From NCBI GenBank assembly GCA_905221605.1, contig CAJNDS010002480.1, positions 83,501 through 147,500 of the forward strand: DNA of 64,000 nt. The letters are read 5' to 3'. The notes under the pieces were generated by a model. It searched no databases, had not been told where the DNA came from, and saw nothing but the letters and a program-made list of their open reading frames with translations. Both the position numbers and the translations under genes were made by a program. Positions 31,588 to 42,666 of the stretch are shown piece after piece; within the stretch, counting starts at the first letter, position 1; each line of letters begins with the position of its first letter. Source of the DNA: Symbiodinium natans (Eukaryota; Sar; Dinophyceae; Suessiales; Symbiodiniaceae).

Positions 31588-31801
31588 CCCTAAGGGTCCA
31601 TCCATGTCCTAAGGGAATACTTTGATTACGTGGGCATTAATATATATATATATATATGTATACATATATATATATATATACATATATATACATATATATA
31701 CATATATATATATATATACATATACTTATATAGATATATACCTGCCATATGGTGGCTTCGGGGCCCAAGTATATAATCATGAGGGACATGGACCCTCAGG
31801 G
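31588..31801 (+). mobile_element. Family H inverted-repeat element expanded by (TA)n
   Basis: CCCTAAGGGTCCATCCATG at the left is inverted at the right (CATGGACCCTCAGGG). The copy at 62980-63092 has the same ends and GGGAATACTT/GCCCAAGTATATAA interior but no long (TA)n. Here a TA/CATATA repeat (about 31639-31735) more than doubles its size. Confidence 0.65.
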
Positions 31802-31859
31802 CTCCAAAGCCCTACAGCAACCCCCGTTTCTACCATGCGACGGTAGATCTACCCACGAG

Positions 31860-32345
31860 TTAAGCGCAAAGCCTAACGCCTAAAGCCTGAAGCCGAAAGC
31901 CTAAAGCCTGAAGCCTAAACCCTAAACCCGAAACCAGGGGATCCCTCAGCTTTGGGGAAGGCTAGGGTTTGGGTTGAGGCGGCTTGGGTTTTTTGGAGTT
32001 CAGAGCTTCCCCTAGGCTCGTGAGCCCTCAAAACCTGGGGTTTAGGGTTTGTATAGGGTTTAGGGTTTAGGGGTTTAGGGTTTAGGTTTAGGGTTTAGGG
32101 TTTTGGGTTTGGGGGTTCGAGGCTGGAAGGTTTAGAGAGGTCTTCTGAAGCCCCACAACCTCAAGCACCAGAACCTCCTAAGATGCTTGACCCAAAGCCC
32201 CCTCCTAAACCCTAAACCCTAAACCCAAAACCCTGGACCCTAAACCCTAAACCCTAAACCCGAAATGGAGGCCGTTGCTCCTGTAGCTGCACTTCGCCTG
32301 GCCACCATCAGCTTCGTCTGTGGAGGACCTGGGCTCTGCTGCGAA
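31860..32345. other. Mixed heptamer variants and islands
   Basis: AAAGCCT variants at 31865-31925, degenerate TTTAGGG at 32038-32110, CCCTAAA at 32205-32265, and unique islands between. No exon with convincing signals. Confidence 0.5.
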
Positions 32346-33597
32346 TCCCCGGGCTTCCTTGTGGCTTTTAGGGCTTATTTACCTGGGTTCCGATTCCTAG
32401 GGTTTAATTAGGGTTAGGGTTTAGGGTTCAGGGTTCAGGGTTCAGGGTTTAGGGTTTAGGGTTTAGGGTTTAGGGTTTAGGGTTTAGGGTTTAGAGTTTA
32501 GGGCTTAGGGCTTGGGGCTGAGAGTTTGGGCCTCGGGGCTTTTGCAGCATTAGCTATGCCTACCTGCTCGCAAGCTTGCCGCGCTGTGTCAGCACCCTAA
32601 ACCCTAAACCCTGAACCCTAAACCCTAAACCCTAAACCCTAAACCCTTAGGTTGCAGAACCGTACAGCAACCCAGTTTCTGTAAAAACCCTCTGGTTGCA
32701 TGTTTGCGCTTGGGAGGGGCGGGGGGAGTGGGCCCAGGGTTTAGGGTTTAGGGTTTAGGGTCTGGGGTGAAACACCGGAGCCCGAACACGTACCCTAACA
32801 AAACCAAAACACACAAAAGCGCCGAATGTAGCAATCCTAAACCCTAAAAACTAAACCCTAAACCCTAAACCCTACACCCTACACCCTAAACCCTAAACCC
32901 TAAACCCTAAACCTTACACCCACACACAGAGAGAGAGGCAGAGGGTTTCGGGATTTAGGGTTTAGGGTGGAGGGAGGATGTGCTGTTAGTGCTTGAAGTT
33001 TCGAATATTATGCAGGCTAGGGGTCTGGGGTCTAGGGTCTGGGGTCTGGGGGTTGGGGTATAGGGTTTAGGGTTTAGGGTTCAGGGTTCAGGGTTTAGGG
33101 CTTAGGGTTTAGGGATTAGGGTCCTTAGGCACGGACACCCTGGAGTGCAGCTGGGAAGCAAGATTTCGGCCTTTCGCACCACCGGGATCATGTCAGGATA
33201 GTCCTGCCGAAGCCCTAAGCCCTCAAGCCGAAGCCCTAACCCCGAAACCCCAAACCCTAGGCCCTAAACCCAAAACCCAAAGGAGTCGGAACCCAGGCCC
33301 GCAACTCTACCTGGTACCCTACCCCCCTGGTGGCTCGGGTACCTACTTCAAGGGCTTGGGGTTCAGTTCTTGAGGGCTGGTTGGTACCTGCAGTTTCCTG
33401 TTTGTAGTATCCCTAAACCCTAAACCCCTAAACCCTAAACCCTTAACACTAAACCCTAAACCCTACACCCTAAACCCATGGCATTGATCAAGGGCATGCG
33501 CCGGGCATGAGGTGCCAGTGCCTGTGGCACTGCGCGCTCCCTTCTAATGGAAAGAAAGCCGTGCTTTTCGTCAGAGACAGCAGCTGACGAAACCCTA

Positions 33598-33796
33598 AAC
33601 CCTAAACCCTAAACCCTAAACCCTAAACCCTAAACCCTAAACCCTAAACCTTAAACTGCCATGGTGTAGGTTGCATCCGGTACGGTTCAGAGCTTGCTTA
33701 GGGAGTTTAAGGTTTTGGGTGCAGGGGCCTTGAGAGATGAGCTCTCAAGCAACGTGGGCTTGTCTAGAGAAGATTCCATCCCACCAAACCGAAACC

Positions 33797-33856
<60 letters not shown>

Positions 33857-33895
33857 ACCCTAAACCCTAAACCCTAAACCGTAAACCGTAAACCC
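33598..33895 (-). repeat. CCCTAAA and CCCTCAA arrays
   Basis: CCCTAAA at 33598-33650; CCCTCAA units at 33796-33858, followed by CCCTAAA and CCGTAAA. Confidence 0.93.
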
Positions 33896-33973
33896 AACGT
33901 AGAGTCCATCGCCTATAAACCCCGGATGCCTGCATGCCATCGCATTACTTCAAGACTTGGTCTTAGCAAGGGC

Positions 33974-34128
<155 letters not shown>

Positions 34129-34419
34129 CCTTTCAAAAGGCAAGCATCTGAAAGTGCAAGATATTTTGGGTTCACGGTTCCTTGCTACCTTAAACTGACA
34201 TCTGAATCACGCACTAAAAACTAAAAACCCTAAACCCCAAAACCCCAAGCCTCAACAAAGAACGGCACAGCGTCCCAAGCCCCACCCCCCAAACCCTAAA
34301 CCCTAAACCCTAAACCCTAAACCCTAAACCCTAAACCCTTCCAGTGAGCAGCTTAAGGCTTCTTTTGTAAGGGCTTGGGGGTTAAGGGTTTGAGGTTTAC
34401 AGGGCTTGGGATACTGAAC

Positions 34420-34665
34420 TATCCTCAAACCCTGAAACCCTGAAACCCTAAAACCCTAAAACCCCTGAAACCCTAAAAACCCTAAAACCCTAAAAACCCT
34501 AAAACCCTAAACCCTAAACCCTAAAACCCTAAACCCCAAACCCGAAAACCCAGAAAAAAAACCCAAAACCCCAAAACCCTAAAGCCCTAAACCCCTAAAC
34601 CCCTAAACCCCAAACCCTAAGCCCTAAACCCTAAACCCTAAACCCTAAACCCTAAACCCTCGAGA
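34420..34665 (-). repeat. CCCTAAA/CCCTAAAA mixed array
   Basis: Octamer CCCTGAAA and CCCTAAAA units pass into clean CCCTAAA units at 34620-34660. Confidence 0.9.
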
Positions 34666-34879
34666 CCCAGGGCTGACTCCTTGAACGATCCCAAGCACTG
34701 CAGGACCAGCGATGCAGGCGCCGCCACGTCAACCACAACCTCGACACGTCGGTTGGGCGCATGTTTAGGGTTTAGGGTTTAGGGTTTAGGGTTTCGGGTT
34801 TAGGGCTTCGGGTTTAGGGTCTAGGGTTTAGGGTTTAGGGTTAAGGGTTAAGTGTCAGGGTATAGGGTTTAGGGATTGG

Positions 34880-35240
34880 GGGTCCGCCGACCCTGGCGGC
34901 GTGTTGGTTCCTTCCAGGCGGGGGGGGGGACTGCGCCACACGCATAGGGTTGAGGGTTTTTGGTAAGAGGGATTAGGCGGGTGCTAAGTCAGGCCTGCTC
35001 AGCACCTTCGGACAGTAGTGCGCCCAACAACCTAAACTCCAAGACCTAGACTGCTTCAACGCTTCTCTACAGCCCCCGACACAATAGAGCCAACAAAAGC
35101 AACCTAAACTCGACAACCCCCCATGCATAAGGCCGCATAAACCCCAAACCTAGGGCTTCAGGCTCACGTAGGGGCAAGAGGTTGAAAAAGGACTGAGGCT
35201 CTCAGGGCTTTGGGGATTAAGGTGTAGCCGCTAAGCGCCC
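34880..35240. other. Unique stretch, no gene supported
   Basis: Contains a G run at 34920-34929 and unique sequence. Frames are open only for short spans. Confidence 0.4.
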
Positions 35241-35283
35241 TGAACGTTGAACCCTTACCCTAAACCCTAAACCTTAAACCCGA

Positions 35284-35414
35284 AAGCCTTTCTAGTGGCT
35301 CAGGGCTCAGGGTTTGGGATTCGTGTCTAAGGACCCTGTCGCCCTAAACCCTAAACCCTAAACCCTAAACCCTAAAGCCTTTCTGGTGGCTCAGGGCTCA
35401 GGACCCTGTTGCCC
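35284..35414 (+). repeat. Duplicated island including its telomeric units
   Basis: AAAGCCTTTCT(A/G)GTGGCTCAGGGCTCAGG is followed by AGGACCCTGT(C/T)GCCC in both 35284-35345 and 35374-35414. The first copy has 17 extra bases in the middle. A CCCTAAA run separates them. Confidence 0.8.
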
Positions 35415-35811
35415 CAAGAGATTGAGGCACCAACGAAGCCATGGCCGGTCTTTCCTTTTCTCGCCTGATAAAGGCTGAGGGTGGTGGCTTCTGGGGTGCA
35501 AGGTTTAGGGTTTAGGGTTTAGGGTTTAGGGTTTAGGGCTTAGGGCTTAGGGCTTAGGGTTTAGGGTTTAGGGTTTCGGGTTTCGGGATTAGGGCTTAGG
35601 GGTTGAGGGTTTAGGCGTTTAGGAAGCAGGGTTTCGGGTTCAGGGCACTTTCGTACTATAGGGCTTAGGGCTGTAGAGGTTCGGGGCTCTAGGATGTAGG
35701 CTTCAGTCGTTCTGGAGGCAACGAACGACCCACCCTAGATATCGTTTAGGCTCTGGAAACCCAGTTGGGCCTTTCCCGGAATACTCCAAAATACGATACA
35801 TCTTCTTGCAG

Positions 35812-35928
35812 CGCCCCCAACCCATCAAGGGAAACCCGACTTCCAAAAAACATGTTGGCGAGCAACATATATACTTAATATGGAAGTCCCAGCCCGAAAC
35901 GGTTGAGTTTCCGTTTTTTTGTTTGACG
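35812..35928 (+). CDS. 39-codon exon-like island
   Basis: It begins after ACATCTTCTTGCAG, one of the best acceptors in the window, and stays open for exactly 39 codons (RPQPIKGNPTSKKHVGEQHI then YLIWKSQPETVEF) to ACG before GTTGTAGG. A degenerate TTTAGGG tract follows in sense orientation. No family is recognised. Confidence 0.33.
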
Positions 35929-36500
35929 GTTGTAGGTTTTAGGTTTCAGGGGAGGCCTACACCCCAAAAGAAAGTGCACCCGAATCTTCGGCGACCAACA
36001 GAGTGGGGCTTGGGGTTTAGGGTTTACAGTTTAGAGTAGAAGAACCCTAAACCCTAAACCCTAAACCCTAAACCCTAAACCCTAAACCCTAAACCCTAAA
36101 CCCTAAACCCTGAAACCCTAACCCCTAAACCCTAAACCCTAAACCCTAACCGCGACAGCAGCTCCTGCATCCAACATAGCTCCCGAAACCCCAACAGCCC
36201 TAGCAGCAGTTCCGGGTGGAAAGGTTAGGGTTTAGGGTTTAGGGTTTAGGGCTTAGGGTTTAGGGTTTAGGGTTTAGTGTTTAGGGTTTAGGGTTTAGGG
36301 TTTGGGGTTTAGGGTTTAGGGTTTAGGGTTCAGGGTTCAGGGTTCACGGTCTAGGAGGCGTTTGGGGGTCTCATGCCTGCCGCTGCACGCGAAGACCTTG
36401 GCCTAGCTGCCGCGCCTGCTTGGGGGGGTGTCGCACATTGACAGTGCTTATATATCCTACAGGCGCTTTGGATGTCGGCGGTTGCGGGGCCCAAATGGGA

Positions 36501-36580
36501 GTTTACCAAAATAAGGGACCCCTAGCAGAGACCCCAAGTAGCAGGGTTCCCTTGCGATAAGGACCCCAAAAAGGTACCCC
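36501..36580 (-). repeat. Family C repeat (minus)
   Basis: Reverse-strand copy with ATAAGGGACCCCT and GATAAGGACCCCAAAAAGGT. Confidence 0.55.
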
Positions 36581-37149
36581 TACTTTCGGAAACCCCCATT
36601 TAGAGAAGTGACCCTAAACCCTAAACCCCACATAGGGCTTTGTGTCGGGTAGCGAGTCATCTGAATGGGGAGGAGGGGGGCGACCGCGCTGCCACATGAT
36701 CAAATCGTCAACATACATCAGCAATGCATGTTCTGTCTGTATTAGCCGATGGCCACCCGGACCAGCCCTGAACTCCGAACCCCAAACCACAACCCTAAAC
36801 CCAACACCCTAAACCCTAAACCCTAAACCCCAAACCCCAAACCCCAAACCCGACGGACAGAGGCCTCTTCAACTGTGAGCTCGGGGAGCTGCATCGGGCC
36901 GACCTCCACCTGTCAACCGGACACAAAAACAGGTGAGGTTTAGGGTTTGGGGTTTGGGGTTTAGGGTTTAGGGTTTAGGGTTTAGGGTTTAGGGTTTAGG
37001 GTTTAGGGTTTTGGGTTTTGGCTTTCGGGTTTAGGGTTTCGGGTTTTGGGTTTAGGGTTTAGTGTTTCTGCCCACCGGCCAGAAAAAACTGGGGTTTAGG
37101 TTGGGTACCTGCTCTTCAGGGCCCTACCTACTAATTAACCCTAAACCTT

Positions 37150-37248
37150 GGGATGTTCCCCCTTTATACTAACAGTCCTTCATCGGGATAATAATGGGGG
37201 GGCAGTGTAATCTCCATTAAGGATTGCTAGTGTCAGTGGGAACATCTC
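37150..37248 (+). mobile_element. Family F inverted-repeat element, complete copy
   Basis: The left arm GGGATGTTCCCCCTTTATAC is inverted at the right end (GTGTCAGTGGGAACATCTC) with a few changes; each arm is about 31 bases. The interior is about 35 bp. No coding capacity. Confidence 0.7.
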
Positions 37249-37497
37249 AATGGGCACCTACTATTCAGCGGCTATCTCAGCGCCCTGCCTACTAATTAAC
37301 CCCAAACCCTAAACCAGCCCTAACTGGCGAATTCTTGGACTTGAGATGCTGAACCACAAGCCCCAAACCCTACCTAAAAAAAACAAGAACCTACGAAAAA
37401 CGCGGGTCGTCATGCGGAAACCTAGTTTGGAGGGCCAAGTTCTCAAAACCGCGGTCCTGCAACGATAACCTGGTTCTACAGTTCCGCAGTTCTTGGG

Positions 37498-37845
37498 AAC
37501 CTAAACCCTAAACCCTAAACCCTAAACCCTAAACCCTAAACCCTAAACCCTAAACCCTAAACCCTAAACCCTAAACCCTAAACACACCCCGTCGGGTCCC
37601 GGTCAGCAACTCGTAACAACCCCCCGAGCAAAAACCTTTCTTTTGCGAAGCGCGTTCTACACCCCAAGCCCTGCTTCTCCCAAGCGACCTACTTCTTCCT
37701 GGGCCTTGGAGTCTCTAGGTAAACCCTAGGGAAGCACGCTAAACCCTAAACCCTAAACCCTAAACCCTAAACCCTAGACCCTAGACCCTAAACCCTAAAC
37801 CCTAAACCCTAAACCCTAAACCCTAAACCCTAAACCCTAAACCCA
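37498..37845 (-). repeat. Two CCCTAAA arrays
   Basis: Clean arrays at 37498-37583 and 37739-37843, the second with two CCCTAGA units. Confidence 0.95.
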
Positions 37846-37918
37846 AACAGGCTCCGTGAGTCGGTCCTGGAGTCCTCAGCTCCAAACCCTAAACCCCTGA
37901 ACTCCTTAACTTGCGTTT

Positions 37919-38095
37919 GGGGTTTAGGGTTTAGGGTTTAGGGTTTAGGGTTTAGGGTTTAAGGCTAAGGTTTGGGGTTTAGGGTTTAGGAACTCTAAAC
38001 CCTACATCCCTAAACCCCCTGGACCCCGAAAACCCGCAACCCTAAACCCTAAACCCCAAACCTTACACCCTAAACCCTAAATCCTATAGGGCGGC
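37919..38095. repeat. Head-to-head array junction
   Basis: TTTAGGG units to 37990 meet CCCTAAA-type units (ACTCTAAACCCTACATCC) directly. Opposed telomeric strands without an island between are the signature left by end-to-end fusion of two telomeres. Confidence 0.7.
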
Positions 38096-38265
38096 ACCTG
38101 CTGTGCGCTTTGCGACGCGGCGTGGCAGAGGCTCTTGCAGGGCCTGGCACTGCACTGTGGCGGGCGGACTCACCAGTTTCAGATTCAAGGTGCGCCTTAA
38201 GGTTTAGTGTTTAGGGTTTGGTGTTTGAGGTTTAGGGTTTAGGTGTAGCGTTTAGGAATTGGGTT

Positions 38266-38505
38266 TTGGGTTTTGCTCAAGCCCTTGGGCGCGCTTCGGC
38301 GCTTGCTCAGAACTTTGTGATGCTTGGGTCTCCATCGCCCTGCAATGCAATTCAAAGCCCATTGACTGTCTGTGTGAATGTTGACATTGTTCCATTCTCT
38401 CTGGTGCAAATACAACAGCGCTTCTATGATTGGCTCCCCTCAAGGCATTGTGGTCTTTATAGTGGTGACGGCGGCGCCGGCACAGGCGACCCTGCAAGAC
38501 GATAG
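38266..38505 (+). CDS. 79-codon open frame, unknown
   Basis: It reads from a degenerate TTTAGGG-sense tract into ALGRASALAQNFVMLGSPSP, then a valine-rich segment and QIQQRFYDWLPSRHCGLYSG, ending at a TAG that could instead be the GT of a GTGAAG donor. A minus frame with an ATG (38536-38252) is also open for 94 codons, so the strand is uncertain. No family is recognised. Confidence 0.32.
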   Translation: MGFAQALGRASALAQNFVMLGSPSPCNAIQSPLTVCVNVDIVPFSLVQIQQRFYDWLPSRHCGLYSGDGGAGTGDPARR

Positions 38506-38724
38506 TGAAGGAACGTCCGCTGCACGGGAGGTGCATCAGCCTCGACGTCCTCGTCGTCGGTCCAGAACAGTTCGTCAGGCTGTCTTCATTGAGTTCTCTG
38601 GGTGCCCCTTAACCCTAAACCCGGAAACCTAAGCCCTGAACCCTAAATCCTAAACCCTAAACGTCAAAACCCTAAACCATTGGCGCGCTCCTGGCCTTGG
38701 CCATTGTCGACTTGGGCGTGTTTT

Positions 38725-38935
38725 TCGGGGGTTTATAGGGGTTGAGGGGTTTAGGGGTTGAGGGGTTTATGGGTTTAGGGGTTTATTGGTTTAGGGGTTT
38801 AGGGGTTGAGGGGTTTATGGGTTTAGGGGTTGAGGGGTTGAGGGGTTTGGGGCTTGAGGGGTTGAGGGGTTTATGGGTTTAGGGGTTTATTGGTTTAGGG
38901 GTTTAGGGGTTGAGGGGTTTATGGGTTTAGGGTTT
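38725..38935 (+). repeat. TTTAGGGG octamer satellite with higher-order unit
   Basis: Octamers TTTAGGGG, TTGAGGGG and TTTATGGG alternate. A block containing GGGTTTAGGGGTTTATTGG occurs twice (about 38768 and 38875), so a unit of about 107 bp has been duplicated. Confidence 0.85.
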
Positions 38936-39159
38936 CGGATTCAGCGTTTCGGGTTCCCGAACTCAAAATCGGATCCGTAGCAATCAAACTGGAAGACCGT
39001 ACACTGTACACCCCTAAACCCTGCAAGACCATACTGCCATGATCATCCTATAAGACTTTGAGGGTACCGATCAGGGCCGATAACCTAAACCCTGAACCTG
39101 AGCCTAAGCTAAACCCTAAGCCCTAAACTCACCCCCTAAACGCTGGGCCCTAAATTACC

Positions 39160-39608
39160 CGCCCCCCCCCCCCCCCCCCCAAATCCCTAGCAGCCTGGGT
39201 TTACACCCCAAACGAACCCTTGAACCCAAAGCCCCAGTTAAACCTCACCCGAAACCTCCAGAACCCACGACTTAAGGAATACTCCTCACATCATAGTGCA
39301 ATCCTTAGTACAAAGTTAAGTCACAGTACCCTCAACCCTATACCATACATTGTTCTTCTCGGTTCTCTTGAGTCTCTTGAGATGGGGCCCCCCCAACCTT
39401 TAATTAACCCAAAGCCCCTAAACCCTCAACCCTGCAACCGTAAACCCTGAACCTTAAACCCTCAACCCTAAATCCAAACCCCCAAATACTAATCCCTAAA
39501 CCCTAAACCCTATACCCTAAACTTAAACCCTAAACCCTAAACCCTAAACCCTAAACCCTAAACCCCGAAACCCTAAACCCCTTAATGTTGGACCCTCTTT
39601 AGTGTGTT

Positions 39609-39639
<31 letters not shown>

Positions 39640-39640
39640 G
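39160..39640. repeat. Poly-C runs and decayed CCCTAAA tract
   Basis: Poly-C of about 18 at 39162-39180 and of about 28 at 39611-39639, with decayed CCCTAAA units between. Open frames here are C-tract or NPKP translations. Confidence 0.85.
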
Positions 39641-39897
39641 AACAGTTGAGGCGTGGATGGGAGCCTGATTACACGGCTCCGGGGGCTTATGTGATTTCAA
39701 TAGGGAGGAGTTTAGATAGGTTTAAAAGGGGCAGCGATGCCCGGTTATCTTTTTTAAAGGCGCGCCACGTGGAATTTTCTTACGGCGCCCGGACGGTTTG
39801 ACTTTAAAGGAGACCCCGCAAACAGTCAGGGGGTCCTGAATAATTTGGCCAAATTGACTTTAAAGGGGAGGCCCCTACTAAAGCGGGTCTAACATTA
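39641..39897 (+). other. Array-free island with a repeated motif
   Basis: About 250 bp with a different base composition. GACTTTAAAGGAG at 39799 recurs as GACTTTAAAGGGGAGG at 39858. One frame (GWEPDYTAPGAYVISIGRSL) is open from the poly-C run to a stop at 39799. It may be a repeat fragment or an exon; I cannot decide. Confidence 0.35.
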
Positions 39898-40545
39898 AAC
39901 CCTAAACCCGAAACCCTAAACCCCTAAACCCCTAAACCCCTAAACCCCTAAACCCCTAAACCCCTAAACCCCTAAACTCCTAAACCCCTAAACCCCTGAA
40001 CCCTCAACCCCAAATGCTAAACCCTAAGCACTAAACCTCAAAACCAAAAACCCAAACCCTAAACCCCTAAACCCCTAAACCCTTAACCCTAAACCCTAAA
40101 CCCTAAACCCCTAAACCCTAAACCCTACACCCCCAACCCCAAACCCGAAACCCTAAACCCTAAACCCCAAACCCTAAACCCTAAACCCCTAAACCCCTAA
40201 ACCCCTAAACCCTAAACCCTAAAACCTCAGCCCCTAAACCCTAAACCCTAAACCCCTAAACCCCTAAACCCTAAACCCTAGCCCTAAACCCTAAACCCTA
40301 AACCCTAAAACCTCAGCCCCTAAACCCTAAACCCTAAACCCCTAAACCCCTAAACCCTAAACCCTAGCCCTAAACCCTAAACCCTAAACCCTAAACCCTA
40401 AACCCTAAACCCTAAAACCTCAGCCCCTAAACCCTAAACCCTAAACCCCTAAACCCCTAAACCCTAAACCCCAAACCCAAGCCCGAAACCCTAAACCCTA
40501 AACCCCAAACCCTAGCCCTAAACCCTAAACCCTAAACCCCGGGCC
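39898..40545 (-). repeat. CCCTAAA satellite with higher-order structure
   Basis: CCCTAAA and CCCCTAAA units with the marker AAAACCTCAG at 40221, 40307 and 40414. Spacings are 86 and 107, differing by 21, exactly three heptamers. Confidence 0.9.
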
Positions 40546-40631
40546 TCCTCCGACTGCCCCTGGCCGCGGCCGCAGCCACCAGGGCGGCCGGGGCCAGGGA
40601 AGCGGCGAAGCCCCTGGGCCTCTGGCGAGTC

Positions 40632-40906
40632 GTTTAGGGTTTAGGGTTTAGGGCTAGCATTTAGGGTTTAGGGTTTAGGGTTTAGGGTTTAGGGTTTAGG
40701 GTTTAGGGTTTAGGGTTTGGGGTTTGGGGTTTGGGGTTTGGGGTTTGGGGTTTGGGGTTTGGGGTTTGGGGTTTGGGGTTTGGGGTTTGGGGTTTGGGGT
40801 TGGGGGTTTGGGGTTTGGGGTTTGGGGTTTGGGGTTTGGGGTTTGGGGTTTGGGGTTTGGGGTTTGGGGTTTGGGGTTTGGGGTTTGGGGTTTGGGTTTG
40901 GGGGGG
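40632..40906 (+). repeat. TTTAGGG array passing into a pure TTTGGGG array
   Basis: TTTAGGG units to about 40715, then about 26 TTTGGGG units (40716-40900) broken only by one TTGGGGG. It reads open in several frames as GLGFGVW repeats, which are not proteins. Confidence 0.95.
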
Positions 40907-41041
40907 ACTCTGAATAGATGGTTGCCTAAGCCCAATCTAAGCCCTAAACTGCGACATCCGAGCTTCTTGGTTTAGGTAGGGGCTTAAGGCTCAGGAACAC
41001 CCCAACCAAAAGACTTGAAGCCCCAGCCTAAACCCTACACC

Positions 41042-41080
41042 TTAGTAGTAACAATCATCACCTTCGTTTGAAACCTTCAA
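41042..41080 (-). CDS. Possible short terminal exon (minus)
   Basis: After GTTTCAG on the minus strand it reads LKVSNEGDDCYY then TAA, followed by GGTGTAGGGTTTAGG. Very short. Confidence 0.17.
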   Translation of the reverse strand: MKVSNEGDDCYY

Positions 41081-41394
41081 CTGAAACCCTAAACCCTAAA
41101 CCCTAAACCCTAAACCCTGATAAGAAGTGAAAACTAGCGCAACGGCGGATACACCAAAGATGACATCACGCCCCCAAACCACCTCTTGGGTCTTCGGGCT
41201 CGTAGAGTAGGGCTGAAGAGTTTTGGGTTTAGGGTTTAGGGTTTAGGGTTTAGAGTTCTAGAACTATTTCCTTATGATGAAGATGGGTTTAGACGTTGGG
41301 GCTTACCTCTAAGTTACGAACACACTTCTGGGCTGCTAGGTCTACGGCTCAAGGTTCAGGTTTCAGGGTCCAGGGTTGCCCTAAATCCTAAACC

Positions 41395-41505
41395 TTAAGC
41401 CCTAAGCCCTAAACCCTAAACCCTAAACCCTACGCCTAAACCCTAAACCCTAAACCCTAAACCCTAAACCCTAAACCCTAAACCCTAAACCCTAAACCCT
41501 AGGCC
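41395..41505 (-). repeat. CCCTAAA telomeric array
   Basis: Mostly clean units with CCCTAAG at the left edge. Confidence 0.95.
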
Positions 41506-42289
41506 TTAAAACCTAAAGGTTCAGGGTCTAGGGTGCAGGGTTGGGGACAGGGGAAGCACCCCAAAACCACCATCGGCCAAAGGAACTTGAACTGTTAGAC
41601 CCTACACTTAAACAAGGCACCCCAGGGGTGGAAGGGAGGTAAGCGCAAGAGGGCTTGGGCTTAGGGTTTCGGATTTCAGGTTGGGTTTAGGGTTTAGGGC
41701 TTAGGGCTTAAGGCTTAGGGCTTAGGGCTTAGGGCTTAGGGCTTAGGGCTTAGGGTTTAGGGTTTAGGGTTTAGGGTTTGGGGTTTAGGGTTTAGGGTTT
41801 AGGCCTCCATTTTCCCTGATTAAGGCTATGTGGGGGCAATATGCCCTTATGGGGCCCTTACACCCCCCTCCTTCCACCCCTTTGGTTCCTTATGATACAC
41901 CAAGGTCCACACCTTCTTGGTAGGTTCCTGCTGTGTGCCCTCTTAAAACAGTCTGATGTCACAAAACGGCTTTGGATCCTTAAGCTAGCCCTAAACCCTA
42001 AACCCTAAACCCTGAACCCTAAACCCTAAACCCTGAACCTTAAACCCTAAACCCTAACACCCTAAACCCTGAACCCTAAACCCTAAACCCTGAATTGACT
42101 CCGAACTTCTAGTTCTGAAGCCCTGACCCCTGATTCGTGAACCTGAAGCACAATGCCCGCATCTTGCAGCTTGTGGCCCGTGGGGCTTGGGGGTTTTCGG
42201 GGTTTAGGGGGTTCGGGGGTTTAGGAGTTCAGGGGTTTAGGGTTTCGGGTTTTCACCCATAAAAGCCCAACCACGCACGCGAGTACGGG

Positions 42290-42431
42290 AGTGGGGGGGG
42301 GGCGGGAGGGGGAGGGGCAGGAGGGGGGGGGGGGAGCGGGGGGGGGGGGGGGGGGCAGGGTTGGGGGGGGGGGGTGGGAGGGGGGGGTTGGGGGGGGGGG
42401 GGGTTGGGGGTGGGTGGGGGGGGGGGGGGGC
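42290..42431 (+). repeat. G-rich tract
   Basis: About 140 bases that are nearly all G with scattered A, T and C, including G runs of 10-18. The reverse strand translates as a proline-rich open frame that should not be taken as a protein. Confidence 0.95.
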
Positions 42432-42439
42432 GGCTGCAT

Positions 42440-42666
42440 TTGCGAGCAAGGGTGTTAGGTTTAGGGTTTAGGTCCCTTTCGAGGTACTCTAAAACAAGGA
42501 AGCTGGCACGGCACATAATGTCACGCACGTGCAAATTGCGTTGCTTTTGGCCTGTTCTTGGAATGCTCTTGAAGTGGCTTCGCACTTTTTTGGGGGTCTG
42601 CGCCGTCATATAGGGCTGTTGTATATGGTCATATCGGGATGAATTGCAAATCAGCCCCTGTATCAT
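42440..42666 (-). CDS. Open frame (minus), unknown
   Basis: Starts with ATG at 42666 (MIQGLICNSSRYDHIQQPY), contains a basic stretch (TPKKVRSHFKSIPRTGQKQR) and runs into a telomeric unit and then the G-tract as meaningless proline repeats. Only the first 65 or so codons are non-repetitive. The plus strand is also open in part. Confidence 0.28.

Noticed and set aside
40696-40975. Open frames of NPKPQTP or GLGFGVW repeats
   Set aside because: They are translations of TTTGGGG/CCCCAAA heptamers, which read open because the unit lacks a stop. The same holds for LNPKP and LGFRV pieces across the window.
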